A stretch of DNA of 64,000 nucleotides from Ziziphus jujuba. Its lineage: Eukaryota > Streptophyta > Magnoliopsida > Rosales > Rhamnaceae. Shown here one piece after another: positions 22,843 to 34,031 of the stretch. Each line of letters starts with the position of its first letter. The stretch's first letter is position 1. The translations under genes and the position numbers were made by a program. Under the pieces are notes generated by a model. The model was not told where the DNA came from. It did no database searches and saw only the letters and a program-made list of their open reading frames with translations. The DNA lies in contig NC_083387.1 of assembly GCF_031755915.1 (NCBI RefSeq), forward strand, positions 17,009,001-17,073,000, given 5' to 3'.

Positions 22843-23169
22843 TGATACGAACCTAGGACGACTTGCTCCTAAACCCATAACAAAGATTGAATTAGACTGT
22901 CTAAATACAAGTTTATCCATTGAAGACCTCGACCCGTTATCTATATTTGAGGTAAGAACCTTGGTATAGTAAAAACGCCACAATAGGGTGTGAAATAACC
23001 TATTGATAAGTCAAGTTTAAACTCTACAAGCAAAGCTAGAAAAGTTCAATATAGTTCTTAGTGAACCAAGAGAATCACTCTCACTTTGAATCAAAATTGT
23101 AATCTGAATTTTATTCATGACTTATGTGCCTTTACATAGGCAAAATAAATTAGAAAACTTTCCTAAATT
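22843..23169 (-). repeat. Family A LTR fragment A4
   Basis: The reverse complement of the 3' third of a family A LTR begins at the terminal TGATACGAACC and is cut at about 23169 in TTTCCTAAATT. The first two thirds, including the minisatellite, and the start of B1 gag are missing. 23170-23204 is short AT-rich filler with nothing recognised. Confidence 0.8.
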
Positions 23170-23204
23170 CAGATTACAAAACTTTAAATAGGAAATTTTA
23201 TTCT

Positions 23205-23691
23205 TTTTTCCTTTTTTTTTTTTTCACTCACAAAGCTCAAACACAACTCCAATAGTAAGAATCAACAACAAAAATTGTAATACCAACACCAAAATTCCAC
23301 AAACCTGTAACCAACAAAGTCCAAACTTGCAAATTTTGTAAATTTATATTTGTTGTCGCAAACCCCTTTCTTTTTTTTTTTTTCCTTTTTTTGAATATAT
23401 GAATGCAAATAATTAAGATCAAAATAGCAAAGAAAAATAAAAAAATAACCAAATTAACAAGAACAATGATGAAAAACAACTAACAAACTAGGAAGCAAAA
23501 ATATTGTAAAACAAGGAAAATCTAATTTAACTAGGAATGAGTTTTTTTTTTTTTTTTTTTTTTTAAAACTGCAGAACGTGTATTACATGGATGCAACCTT
23601 AACCTAATGCTAAAATTGCAGATTAACACAAAACAAAATAAAGAAAATAAGATAGATCAAACCTGAACAAAATCTTAACTATGATATCAAA
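23205..23691 (-). other. B1 leader and decayed primer-binding site
   Basis: Poly-pyrimidine AT-rich leader similar to the G3 leader (41,640-42,120). The PBS, at 23678-23689, reads TGATATCATAGT on the minus strand against the usual TGGTATCAGAGC. A 22-base poly-T run lies near 23541. No coding sequence is seen. Confidence 0.75.
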
Positions 23692-25813
23692 TGATACGAA
23701 CCTAGGTTGACTCGCATCTAAACCCGTATTATATTTGCCCAAATCTCAATGAAGTTCAAGTTCTTATGGGAAAACCTTAACCCCGAACCAACCTGTGACT
23801 GGAAATCTTGGTATAATGAAGACACCATAATAGATGATGGATTTCTATTGATAAGTCAAAAATAAAACACACACTCTCTAATGGTGTTTTAGGTGTTCAA
23901 AGACAAAGAGAATTCTATCTCACAAAATAATTTCTGAATATTATTAAAGGTGTGTTCTCCCTTAAAAATAAGCTCTTAAATAGGCTAAAGTCATAAAGCT
24001 ATAAGCCCTAGTAACTTAGGTTAAAACCAGCCGCCAAAAAGAGAAGGAAACATGTTGGCCAATTCTCACACTATCCTAAACCAATTTCTATTAATTAATT
24101 CATTTATTTTGATTTAGGAATTAATTAATTTACAATGAAAATAATAAAATAATAACTTTCGTAAGTTGATTTTTTAAGCAAATTAGTAAATAGAAACCAA
24201 ATAAAAGACTAATTTCCTAAAACAAAAAGTCAAAATCAAATTAGGAAATTAGTTGACTAGTTTGATCACTAAGCTAACTTTGACCAATTTAAGCTCCAAA
24301 TCAGCTTCCATATGTCATGTAGATGCCAAATAGGATTATCATTGAGTCTCACACGTTGCCTCTGATCGAAACAAAGAGAAAATGCCAACTCAGCAAAATA
24401 CAGTAAAGTCAGCAACAAATATAGCAAAACCGGTCATGTCTCCCCCCTATGCACTGAAGCCCTTATTGTTTTCCTTTGATTCTGCGTTGACTTGATTCCA
24501 TGACCTCTTAGACATTCTGATACGAACCTAGAGCGACCTGCCTCTAAACTCGACCCGTTACCTATATTTGAAGGCCTTGACTCGTTACAAGTTATCAATG
24601 GAAGACCTCGACCCGTTACCTATATTTAAGGTTCCTTGGTATGGTGAAGATGCCATAATAGGGTGCAAAATAACCTATTGATAAGTCAAATTTGAACTCC
24701 ACAAGCAAAGCTTGAAAAGTTTGATATAGTTCTTAGAGAATCAATCTCACTTTGAATCAAAATTGTAATCTGATTTTTATTCATGACTTTTATGCCTTTA
24801 AAATAGGCAAAATAAATTATAAAGCTTTCCTAAATTTGCTAAAAATAATGATAGAATAATAATGGATGAAAATTAGGTGTAGGAAACCTAATGTGGTTAG
24901 GTTTAGGAAACCTAATTTGGTTAGGTTTAGGAAACCTAATGTTGTTAGGTTTAGGAAACCTAATGCGACCAGGTTTAGGAAACCTAATTTAGCACCTAGT
25001 TTCCTAATTTGAATGGCCTTTAATTGTTTGACCAATTCAACTCTAATAAAATTAGGAAAGTAAATTAAAATCCTAATAAAACTAAAATAGAAAAGTAAAT
25101 AGGCAACATGCCAAAATCCAATCAAGACATAAATAAAAATTAATGTTTTCCTAATCATAAAATTCGGCCAAGCTTAGTTGAATGGCTGTAGGCGCATATC
25201 ACCCTCCACACAGCAAAAGTACCATATCACCATATGATGCCATGCCACCATCCATGTCATCAAAGCGTGCCACATCACCATATTGTTGGATTCTATGCGT
25301 TAGGCTTTCTTTCATGTTGGCATCCACCATTCCAATCATATGGACCAATTTTGGTTCATCTTCAGTAATGAACATGCTTCCTGGATATGTGAACACCTCT
25401 TATATTAAACCATTTAGCGCTTCTTTAAACCGCTTTGCTCTAGCTTTGGTTATTGGTCCCGTAGAGATTTGAAGTGGCTCTCGACTCCATCTTAAGGTGC
25501 TCCTGGTCATATCCTCATCATATTCATTGAATCCATGAAGTGTTGGAACCATTTCTTGCTGCCCAGAGTCCATATTTTCACTAAAACAGCTATCCAGGTC
25601 CATATCCCCCTCCACCACTTGGATGCCTAAAACAGGCTTTGTATCTTCGGGTATGGACAAGCCCTTTTGAGAAGTGATAACTCCCTGTATAAAGGCTGTC
25701 AATTTGTACTAAATCTCCTAGCTTAAACTCTAGTGATGGGCCTAGTCTTCATCCGTAATGGATCAGTAGCCCAATGGGTTGTCGGTTGTGCAAGTACGGG
25801 CAGATTTTCATCA
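23692..25813 (-). repeat. B1 5' LTR, split by solo LTR A5
   Basis: The LTR halves are 23692-24517 and 25521-25813 (about 1.11 kb together). They match the 3' LTR at 13379-14515 and begin TGATGAAAATCTGCCC on the minus strand. Flank GTTTC at 25814 is the target duplication of B1. Confidence 0.92.
24518..25520 (-). mobile_element. Solo LTR A5 in the B1 5' LTR
   Basis: A 1003-bp family A LTR on the minus strand. Flanks are CATTC (24513-24517) and TATTC (25521-25525), a 5-bp duplication with one change. It has five minisatellite units and a broken LTR-encoded integrase tail (25199-25500). Confidence 0.94.
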
Positions 25814-26385
25814 GTTTCTCTATCCTCATTCATGCTCAATCTCATCATGAGCATCTCCATCTCCTTGTAATAATCCTCCATGGATCTATTTCCTTAAGAT
25901 AAAGATTGTAACCTTTGACGTAGCTACCTATGGTAATGACTTCGTATAAACCTCTTTCTCATGGCTACTTTCATTTGTCGCCAAGTAGTGATGGGTTCAT
26001 CTCCCACTCTTCTTCAGGTACTTTACTCATTTGTCCACCATTGGAGTGCATAATGTCCAAACTCCAAAGCTGCCAATTTAACTTTCTTAGCCTCTAAATA
26101 GCTATGACAATAAAAAATCTTCTCCATTCGCTCCTCCCATTCTAGGTAAGCCTCCGGATCACTTTTTCCCATGAAAGGTGGTATATTAACCTTAATATTT
26201 CCAAGATCATCATCCTCATTTCTTGCTGGTCTCCCATGGGTTGTCCTTCCTTCAGGTGCAAAAATATCATCAACCTCCTCTTCAAAATCATCCCCAAAGT
26301 TACCTTCCCCGAATTCTTCTCTAGGTCACCCTCGGCCTACTCGACCTCGACCTTGACCACCATGAGCATCAAATCTTGCATTCGA
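25814..26385 (-). pseudogene. gag: F1 gag, N-terminal and central part
   Basis: The minus strand reads an acidic segment, GRPARNEDDDLGNIKVN, SDPEAYLEWEERMEKIFYC, LAALEFGHYALQWW and MEDYYKEMEMLMMRLSMNED. It continues across B1 into 13373 leftward. The N-terminus is cut near 26385, where it joins the leader end next to the PBS. It contains several stops. Confidence 0.84.
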
Positions 26386-26492
26386 TTATGGTTGCAACCT
26401 CAACCTAATGCTAAAATTGTAGATTAACATAAAATAAAATAAACTAAAAAAGATAGGTCAAACCTGAACAAAATCTTGGCTCTGATAACAAA
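26386..26492 (-). promoter_or_regulatory. F1 leader remnant with primer-binding site
   Basis: The minus strand at 26478-26490 reads TGTTATCAGAGCC, one change from the tRNA-iMet PBS TGGTATCAGAGCC, 2 bp from the LTR end. Only about 90 bp of leader remain, so most of the leader and the gag start were deleted. Confidence 0.8.
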
Positions 26493-27360
26493 TGATATGA
26501 ACCTAGGTCGACTCGTGCCTAAACCCGTATTATATTAGCCCAAATCTCAATTAAGTTCAAGTTCTTATGGGAAACCTTAACTCCTAACCAACCTGTGATT
26601 TTTCACACTCCTTTCATAATTCTAATTTTTATTAATTAATTCCTTTATTTTCAATTAGGAATTAATTAATTTACAATGAAAATAATAAAATAATAACTTT
26701 CATAAGTTGATTTTTTCAGCAAATTAATAAATAGAAACCAAATAAAAGACTAATTTCCTAAAACAAAAGGTCAAAATCAAATTAGGAAACTAGTTGACTA
26801 GTTTGATCACTAAGCTAACTTTGACAAAATTCCAACTTGTAAAGGCTCCAAATTAGCTCCCATATGCCATGTAGGATGAAAAATAGGATTACTTATGAGT
26901 CCCACACATTGCTCTTGCTTGGAATAAAGACAAAATGTCAAATCAACAAAATACAGTAAAGTCAGCAACAAATATATCAAAATCGCCCAAGAATTCCTTC
27001 TATGTGCAAATCACCATTTTATTTGCTTTGGCTTCTGCCTTATCTTGATTCCATGACCTGTTAATGATATTCATTGAATCCATGAAGTGTTGGATCCATT
27101 CCATGCTGTCCGGAGTCCATATTTGCACTAAAACAGCTACCAGGTCCGTATCAGCCTCCACCACTTAAATGCTTAAAACAAGCTTTGAATCTTCAGGTAT
27201 AGACAAGCCCTTTTGAGAATTGGTTCCACCTTGTATGAAGACAGCTAGGGTGTCCTTAAACCTCTTGACTTGAGTCTTAGTGATTGGTCTGGTCTTCATC
27301 TAAATTGGATCAGCACCTTAGTGGGTTGTCGGTAATGCAAGTTAGGGCAAATTCTCGTCA
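26493..27360 (-). repeat. F1 5' LTR, internally deleted
   Basis: It starts TGACGAGAATTTGCCC and ends GGTTCATATCA on the minus strand (868 bp). It is shorter than the 3' LTR (1049 bp) because a block is missing near 26600, between CAACCTGTGATT and TTTCACACTCC. It abuts H1 at 27361. Confidence 0.85.
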
Positions 27361-27722
27361 GATATGCCTTCATGTGAACAACCCGAATTTTGGGTATTGG
27401 ATCCTAAAGGTTCAAAGTATGATTGGACCATTTAGTATCCAATTTATATAATCTTATAGTTGTATAAAGTGTTTTTAAACATTTAGTACACACAAATATC
27501 TTGGTATTGGTTCTTGGAGCCGAAGGAATATTTTATTATATTATAGGCAACAATATTGAGCTTAGAGTACCTTGTGAAAAAGTTTGGGTGGACATCAATG
27601 GTATCTATGAGTGGTTTATATTTTTAAATAATTTTGGGCATATAAGTACAATATAAATATGGTTCGAATATTTTATATATATGGTTTGATTTAAATACTT
27701 ATCGTATACATAAATGGATATT

Positions 27723-27761
<39 letters not shown>

Positions 27762-28056
27762 TATCATTTCATGTGCATTTTGATAATATTTTAAATAGTT
27801 TCAAATTCTAAAAAGTTCATAAAGAACTTTGAATCTTGGCATTTGAATTGATGTTCTAATAATTTCTAAAAATAACTAATTATGAGAAAATGGATTGAAA
27901 ATTTTATACTTTTCAGCATGCTAATGTGCTTTATATTTCAAAATTTTATGCTCTTAATAAAATCTTATATTTTTAATAAAATTTTATATTATTTTATTGT
28001 ACTCACTAAGTTTGTTTCATAGTTTTATATTTTCAATTCTTTTCCTTAGATGGCAA
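27361..28056 (+). repeat. H1 LTR-like repeat, right part
   Basis: From about 27375 this aligns with the reverse complement of H2 (roughly 63,440-63,870). Shared blocks are an ACAAATATCTTGG-like stretch, GATTTTGGG with AGTACAATAT, and TTATCATTTCATGTG. It contains a (TA)n run at 27726-27751. Its right end is cut at the J1 LTR. No ORF is seen. Confidence 0.65.
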
Positions 28057-28689
28057 ATTGAATCTGATTTGAAGCCTAAATTAGCTTGTGATTGGACAAA
28101 GATAGCTTATTTAGAAAGCTAGTCAACTACTTCCCAAATCTCAAATTTGAGTTTTGTTTTAGAAAATAGTCTTTTTTTTATTTAATTATTTTCTAGACAA
28201 ATTAATTTAGGAAGGTTGATATCGTATTATTTTGATTGTCAATTAGTTAATTCCTATTTCAAAGTTAAGGAATTAATTAATACAAATTAGATTAGGATAG
28301 TTAAGTGAATTTTGGCCACATCATCATTCAAACTTCATCAGCCTGTTTTTACCTAGTAGTTTTAGGGTTTATTTCTTTTATGACTTTAGCTTATTTAAGG
28401 GAGTATTTTTTTGATGAAAAGCAGCTTACATTGTTGATTATAAAATTATTATGAGAAAGAATTCTCTTTGTTCTCTTTGAACACCTAAAACATCGAATAG
28501 AGATTGAGTATTTTAGTTTAACTTATCAGTAGGACATCCATCACCTATTGTGGCTTCTTTATTATATACCAAGTTTTCTAATCACAAGTTGATTAGGGGG
28601 GTCAAGGTGACCATTAGAATTTAAACTTAATTTCGATCTGGGCTAGTATAATAGGGGTTTAGGGGTAAGTCGACCTAGATTCTTATCAT
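28057..28689 (+). repeat. J1 5' LTR, truncated at the left
   Basis: It matches the 3' half of the J2 3' LTR (58181-59462), from TGATTTGAAGCCTAAATTAGC to GATTCTTATCA. About 500 bp of the U3 side are missing next to H1. It contains GCTTATTTAAGGG (around 28390), a plausible TATA-like element. Confidence 0.88.
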
Positions 28690-28691
28690 TT

Positions 28692-28704
28692 GGTATCAGA
28701 GCCG
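28692..28704 (+). promoter_or_regulatory. Primer-binding site of J1 (tRNA-iMet)
   Basis: TGGTATCAGAGCC, a full 13-nt complement of the initiator methionine tRNA end, lies 2 bp after the LTR terminus. It confirms the LTR at 28057-28689 is the 5' LTR. Confidence 0.92.
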
Positions 28705-29818
28705 AATTTTGTTCAGGTTTGATCTATCTTATTTGCTTTGTTTTGTTTTGTGTTATTTTGCAATTATAACATTAGGTTAAGGTTGTTTCCTACTCATACA
28801 CATTCTGCATATTTTAAAAAAAAGAAAATTCATTCATAGCCGAATTAGTTTTTGTCTTTGTGATAGCTGAATTTTGTGTTTCTAGTTTGTTAATTGGTTT
28901 TGCATATTATTTCTTAGTAATGGTTTTTTGTTAATTTTTCCTTTCTATTTTAATCTTAATTAGTTGCAGTCATATATTCAAAAAAGAAAAAAGAAGAGGA
29001 ATCTTGAGAATATATTGCATAAACCTAAAATTTTGCAATTTGTTAGTTTGGAAGGTGCAATTAGGTTTGAAAAGTTGTGATTTTATTGTGATTGCATTGC
29101 AAAATATTTAGTTGATATTATTCTCTTTGTCATCAAAAAAAAAAAAAAAAGCCCGAAGTTTTAAAAATTTTTTACACAAAAGTCGGGTTTGAGTGAGTTG
29201 AAAAATTGAGTTTGTTTGGTGTGGAATTTCAATTGAGAATTGTTGAGTTGCTTTTATTCATTCAATGTTAGTTGCTAGATATTTGAATATTGGTGTTAAT
29301 TGATTGGATTAAAATTGTTTTAAGGATTTGAGACGTAGACTAAAACTACGAGAAATACAACCAACAACTATCTCATACTTTATTCGAATTTTGTTCTTGT
29401 TAATTGATTGAATCCTTTTCTTTTTTTTTTTTCTAAATTTTATCATTGAATTGTTGGTCTCCTACTATTCTGGTCTATCCATTTATTGAACCCAAAAACT
29501 GCTTGCTATTTTTCCTTCCTTTTGGTTAGAAAAGCCTAGAATAAGGCATTCAAAATTCACTTGGTATTTGCTTATTTTGGTTGCTGTTTTATTGATAAGT
29601 TTAATTAGGACATACTTATAATCTAGCTATTGTTGTAAGTGTATTTTATTAGAACTTTGAGGTAATCTTTTGAGTGGGAAAAAGGCAAGAGGGTGTGAGA
29701 TTAAAAGATAGTCAAAAGCCAAAACTAGAGTGCAAACACGAGTGAAAAAGACCTTGCTTGAATGATATACGTGAGGGAGTGAATTTTGGTGAGGTTTCTT
29801 GTATTATTTCACTAAATT
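28705..29818 (+). other. J1 untranslated leader
   Basis: About 1.1 kb, T-rich with poly-A and poly-T runs and no plausible ORF. It ends with the purine-rich motif block (AGAGTGCAAACACGAGTGA) that precedes gag in A1 and J2. Confidence 0.7.
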
Positions 29819-31235
29819 CCCAGATTCAAGGATAAGAAAAGGAGGTGACTCAATAAGAGAACTTGGAGAGGATTCCGTGGGATTCAAGAGAGAGTCAAGA
29901 GCAACAGGGATTGTACCAGAACCTACTGACATGTTGGCGGTATTGGAACAATTAAAAAGGATGAATGCTCGTTTTGATCAACTTGATCAAAGGATAAATA
30001 GATTTGAAAATTCACAAGGGGGATCGAACCCAAGGATGGAATTCCATGGAGGTCGTGGTTGAGGTCGAGGAGGCTCTGGACGTTTTAGGGAAGAAGTTGG
30101 AGGAGGTGATTTTGGAGATATCTTAAGGAGGAGTACGAAGACATATTTGCACTCCAAGGAAGTCAAAACCATGGAAGGCAAGTCCGAGAAGAAGATGATG
30201 GCCTTAGAAATATTAAAGTCAACATAGTACCATTTTAGAAAAAAAGTGATCTTGAGGCTTACTTAGAATTGGAAGAACAAATGGAGATGATCTTCGATTG
30301 TCACAACTATTCTGAGGCTAAAAAGGTTAAGTTGGCTGCCTTGGAATTTGGACATTATGCTTTGGAATGGTGGAGCAATGAGCAAAATACTCAAAGGAGA
30401 TTTGGTGATGAATTAATAACCATTTGGAGACAAATGAAAGGAGCCATGAGGAAAAGATTTGTACCAAGCCATTACCATAGGTTGTTGCATCAAAGGTTGC
30501 AATCTTTATCCCAGGGAAGAAGGATTGTGGAGGATTATTATAAGGAGATGGCATTGCTCATGATAAGGTTAAGTTTGAATGAAGATTGTGAGGCAACAAT
30601 GGCTAGGTTTCTTGGAGGCTTAAACTGTGAGATTGCTAATCAAGTGGAATTACAACAATATGTGGAGTTGGAAGAGATAGTATATGTGGCCACTAAAATT
30701 GAGAACCAACTCAAGAGGAGGGGTAGTAGCTCATGGTTTGGAGGTGTTTTAAACAGTGGGAGGACTAGTTCAAATGGTTGGAAAAGCAATCCTACATTCG
30801 AATCTAGGTCAAAACTGAAGTTGGAGGAAGGAAGGTCCAATTGGTCGAGAAGAGACAATTTGGCCGAATCCACACAAACACCAAAACCGAGTGGTAAGTT
30901 TGATCCTAAACCATCTAGAACTCGTGATATTTTGTGTTTTAAGTGTCAGAGACGAGGACATGCTGCCAACTAATGTCCAAACCAAAAAATTATGACGCTG
31001 AAAGACAATGGAGAGTTGGAGTCTAATAGTGATGAAGCTGAAGCTGAAACTGAACATGATGAGGAAGAATTCGAAGGGGAAGAACAAGGTGAACCCGAGA
31101 TCCAAAAAGCTCCAAAGGCCGAACTAAGCCTGACGTCAAGAAGAGTATTGATAGTATATAAGGATGAAAATCAAGTGCTAAGGGAAAACATCTTCCATAC
31201 TAGATGTGACATTCAAGGTAATATTTGCAGTATGA
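29819..31235 (+). pseudogene. gag-pol: J1 gag and protease start
   Basis: The start codon is lost: the position that is ATG in J2 (47829) is altered here. Recognisable parts are EQLKRMNARFDQLDQRI, the gag domain from 30269 (MEMIFDCHNYSEAKKVKLAA, LITIWRQMKGAMRKRF, MARFLGGLNCEIANQVEL) and a CCHC knuckle CFKCQRRGHAAN with a stop before the last Cys. An acidic spacer follows, then protease GNICSM up to the CACTA. Frame breaks lie around 30060-30270. The 234-codon central part is open. Confidence 0.88.
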
Positions 31236-32177
31236 CACTACAAAAAAATTGGGAATTAATGACCGAATCTTTTGCAACCAAAATTTGTTCGCCCTTAAGG
31301 TGAACATTAGTGACACTATTATGGTCGCCAAAAGTTTTGGTATCTCATATTGGAAAGGGTAAGGTATCATTTTTAGCAACCAAGGATTGGTCACTAAATC
31401 TTAGTTTTCAATGACTAACTAAACTTTGGTTATTTAATGTGAGAGCGGGAAATTTTTCCTGTGTATTTTTTAGCAGGAAGAAGATTTTTTCTGTATTGGT
31501 CATTGAAATTAATTATCACTGACCAACAGTTTGGTTATTAATAGTCTAAGTAATTAAAAATGAAAATAAATATAAATACGTGAGATTGGTGACCATTCTT
31601 TGGTCACCTAAAATTTTGTGTTAGTGGCCAATTTAATACTAATAATGGGTGAGCAAATGTAGGTTGGTTGCTTAAAAAGAGCATAAATAAATTGTTTACT
31701 AGATGCAACTTTTGGTGCAAGATAATTGTTATTTATAGTTGTAGTAACTAAAATAATGTAACAGAAATATTAATATAAGACTTCTTTTTTTTTTTTTTGG
31801 ATAGAATATAAATATAACATTTTAGACGACCTAAAAGCTTTTATTGTTAAAATGTTGCATGAGCGAACAAAAGGTTGATAGTTGAAATTTTTTGAAATTA
31901 AAAAAAAAAAAAAAGAAGGATGATATAATACACCTTTGATGACTAAACATAAGCAACCAAGTGGTAGCATAAATAATTAAAAAAAAAGGCCCTAAAAATA
32001 AAGGATAATACCTTTTAGTGGTAAAAAAATTCGTCATTTGAGATTCATATCATATAATATAAAAATTGGTCATTTGAGATTCATATGATATAATATAAGA
32101 ATTGGTCATTTGAGATTCATATAATATAATATATTATTATTTAGAATATAATGTAAAAAAATGTAACTATCTCTCTA

Positions 32178-32211
<34 letters not shown>

Positions 32212-32570
32212 CACATTGGATTCATATATGTGTGTGTAGACATGTATATATTATCGTACATATCTACATACATAGATTTATTTATACTTTAAATATAATT
32301 GCAGATATAAACAATATTATATATAACTTTGATAAAATAGGAACTCTCCTCCACTTTATAATAGAAGCCATATTTGATATGTGGAAGCTATAAGTTACCA
32401 ATTAACCATGTAGCTTAGTATTTAATCATTTGCTTAAGTGCTCTTTTGGGATAGTCTAAATAACAATGATCGTCTATTTAACCATGTAGCTTAGTATTTA
32501 ATCATTTGCTTAAATGCTCTTTTGGGATAGCTTAAATTCAACTACATTTAATATTAAAATGCCCCCTTTC
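31236..32570. repeat. CACTA left terminal and subterminal region
   Basis: The inverted repeat is at 31236-31247, followed by many short motifs in both orientations around GGTCACTAAA, TTGGTCATTG, GGTCGCCAAAA and TTGGTTGCTTA. These resemble the transposase-binding subterminal arrays of CACTA elements. It also holds three ~36-bp tandem units (about 32031-32145, with GGTCATTTGAGATTCATAT), a TA/TC microsatellite (32172-32212), and a 76-bp-period duplication (32404-32460 and 32480-32535). Confidence 0.8.
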
Positions 32571-33467
32571 TAATGAGGACATGACCAAAAGCCCTTTAAG
32601 ATGGAGCCCAGATCCACTTCAAATGTCTACAAGACCCAAACCCGAGCACGAGCAAAAAGATTGAAAGAGGCACTAAATGGTTTAATCTAAGAGGTGTTTT
32701 CAACCCAAGGAAGCAAGTTCATTAGTGAAGATGAACTAAAATTGGTCCATATGATTGGGATGGTGGATGCCAACGTGAAAGAGAGTTTAACGCATGGACT
32801 TTTACAACATGATGATGTGGCATCATATGGTGACATGGCATCTAACTAAGCATGGCCAAATTTTATAATTAGGAAAATATTAATTTTTATTTATGTTTTG
32901 ATTGGATTTTGGCATGTTGCCTATTTACTTTCCTAATTTAGTTTTTATTAGGTTTTTAAATTATTTTCCTAATTTTATTAGAGTTGAATTGTTCAAAGAA
33001 TTAAAGGCCATTCAAATTAGGAAACTAGGAGCTAAATTAGGTTTCCTAAACCTAACCACATTAGGTTTCCTAAACCTATCAAAATTAGGTTTCCTAAACC
33101 TAATTTTCGTCCAATATTATTCCACCTTTACTTTTAGCAAATTTAGGAAAGCTTTGTAATTTATTTTGCCTATTTAAAGGCACATAAGTCATGAATAAAG
33201 AGGAGATTACAATTTTGATTCAAAGTGAGAGTGATTCTTTTGGTTCTCTAAGAACTATATCGAACTTTTTCAAACTTTGTTTGTGGAGTTCAAATTCAAC
33301 TTATCAATAAGTCATTCCACACCCTATTGTGGCATCTTCACTATACTAAGGTTATTACCTCAAATATAGGTAACGGGTCGAGGTCTTCCATTGATAACTT
33401 GTAATTAGACAGTCCTAATTCAATCTTTGTTACGGGTTTAGGGGCAGGTTGCTCTAGGTTCGTATCA
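32571..33467 (+). repeat. A6 5' LTR
   Basis: 897 bp, ending GTTCGTATCA, with three minisatellite units (33036-33106). It is similar to the 3' LTR, with a scatter of substitutions between the two. No PBS follows; the next recognisable sequence is RT. Confidence 0.9.
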
Positions 33468-34031
33468 ATTTTTTTGTTGTAGAAAGCCTATGATTGTAAT
33501 GATGTACAAAGAAGCATATGTGAATCATTTAACTAACCTTGATGAATCTGTTTTGCCTAGTTCTATTGTTTCTCTTTTGCAGTAGTTCGATGATGTCTTT
33601 CCCAAGAAGATTCCAAGTGGGTTACCACTGATTAAAGGGATCGAACATCAAATTTATTTTGTTCTGGGATCAACAATTCCAAACCGGCCAGCTTATAGGA
33701 GTAATCCAGAGGAGACAAAGGAACTTCAAAGGCAGGTAAGTGAATTGCTTGAAAAGGGATATGTTAGAGAGAGCATGAGTCCATGTGCTGTACCTATGTT
33801 ATTACTCCATAAGAAATATGGAACATGGAGAATGTGTGTAGATTGTAGGGCTATTAACAATATAACTATCAACTATCGTCACCCTATTCCTAGGTTAGAT
33901 GATCTGCTTGATGAATTGTATGGTGCATGCATGTTTTCAAAAATTGATCTTAAGAGTGGTTATCATCAAATTCTCATGAAGGAAGGTGATAAATGGAAAA
34001 CAGCATTTAAAACAAAGCATGGTTTGTATGA
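33468..34031 (+). pseudogene. pol: A6 RT N-terminal half
   Basis: It encodes an RT from MIVMMYKEAYVNHL through RGIEHQIYF-type sequence to a 109-codon open stretch (33745 on) with [29 protein letters not shown] and KIDLKSGYHQILM. It is broken by a stop near 33585 and by G2 after HGLYD. Confidence 0.88.

Larger units (their letters stand above)
13379..25813 (-). mobile_element. Ty3/gypsy element B1, end-to-end copy with five nested LTR insertions
   Basis: Both LTRs are present (13379-14515 and 23692-25813), with PBS, gag, protease, RT, RNase H and integrase pieces in order on the minus strand. The flanks are GCTTC (13374-13378) and GTTTC (25814-25818), a 5-bp target duplication with one change. 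Removing B1 restores the F1 gag reading around ATMARSLGG. It has since been cut by A2, G1, A3, A4 and A5. Without these it would be about 7.2 kb. Confidence 0.9.
5219..27360 (-). mobile_element. Ty3/gypsy element F1, heavily nested
   Basis: The minus-strand pieces are in correct order from right to left: 5' LTR (26493-27360), PBS (26478-26490), gag (25814-26385 and 13042-13373), RT N-terminus (12361-12800), integrase (6268-7072) and 3' LTR (5219-6267). Both LTRs belong to the same subfamily, sharing a block around CCTTCTATGTGCAAATCACC. A1 lies between integrase and RT, and B1 sits in gag with a target duplication. Most of RT, RNase H and the integrase N-terminus are missing at the A1 position. 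No target duplication is seen: the flanks are AATTG and GATAT. Confidence 0.82.
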
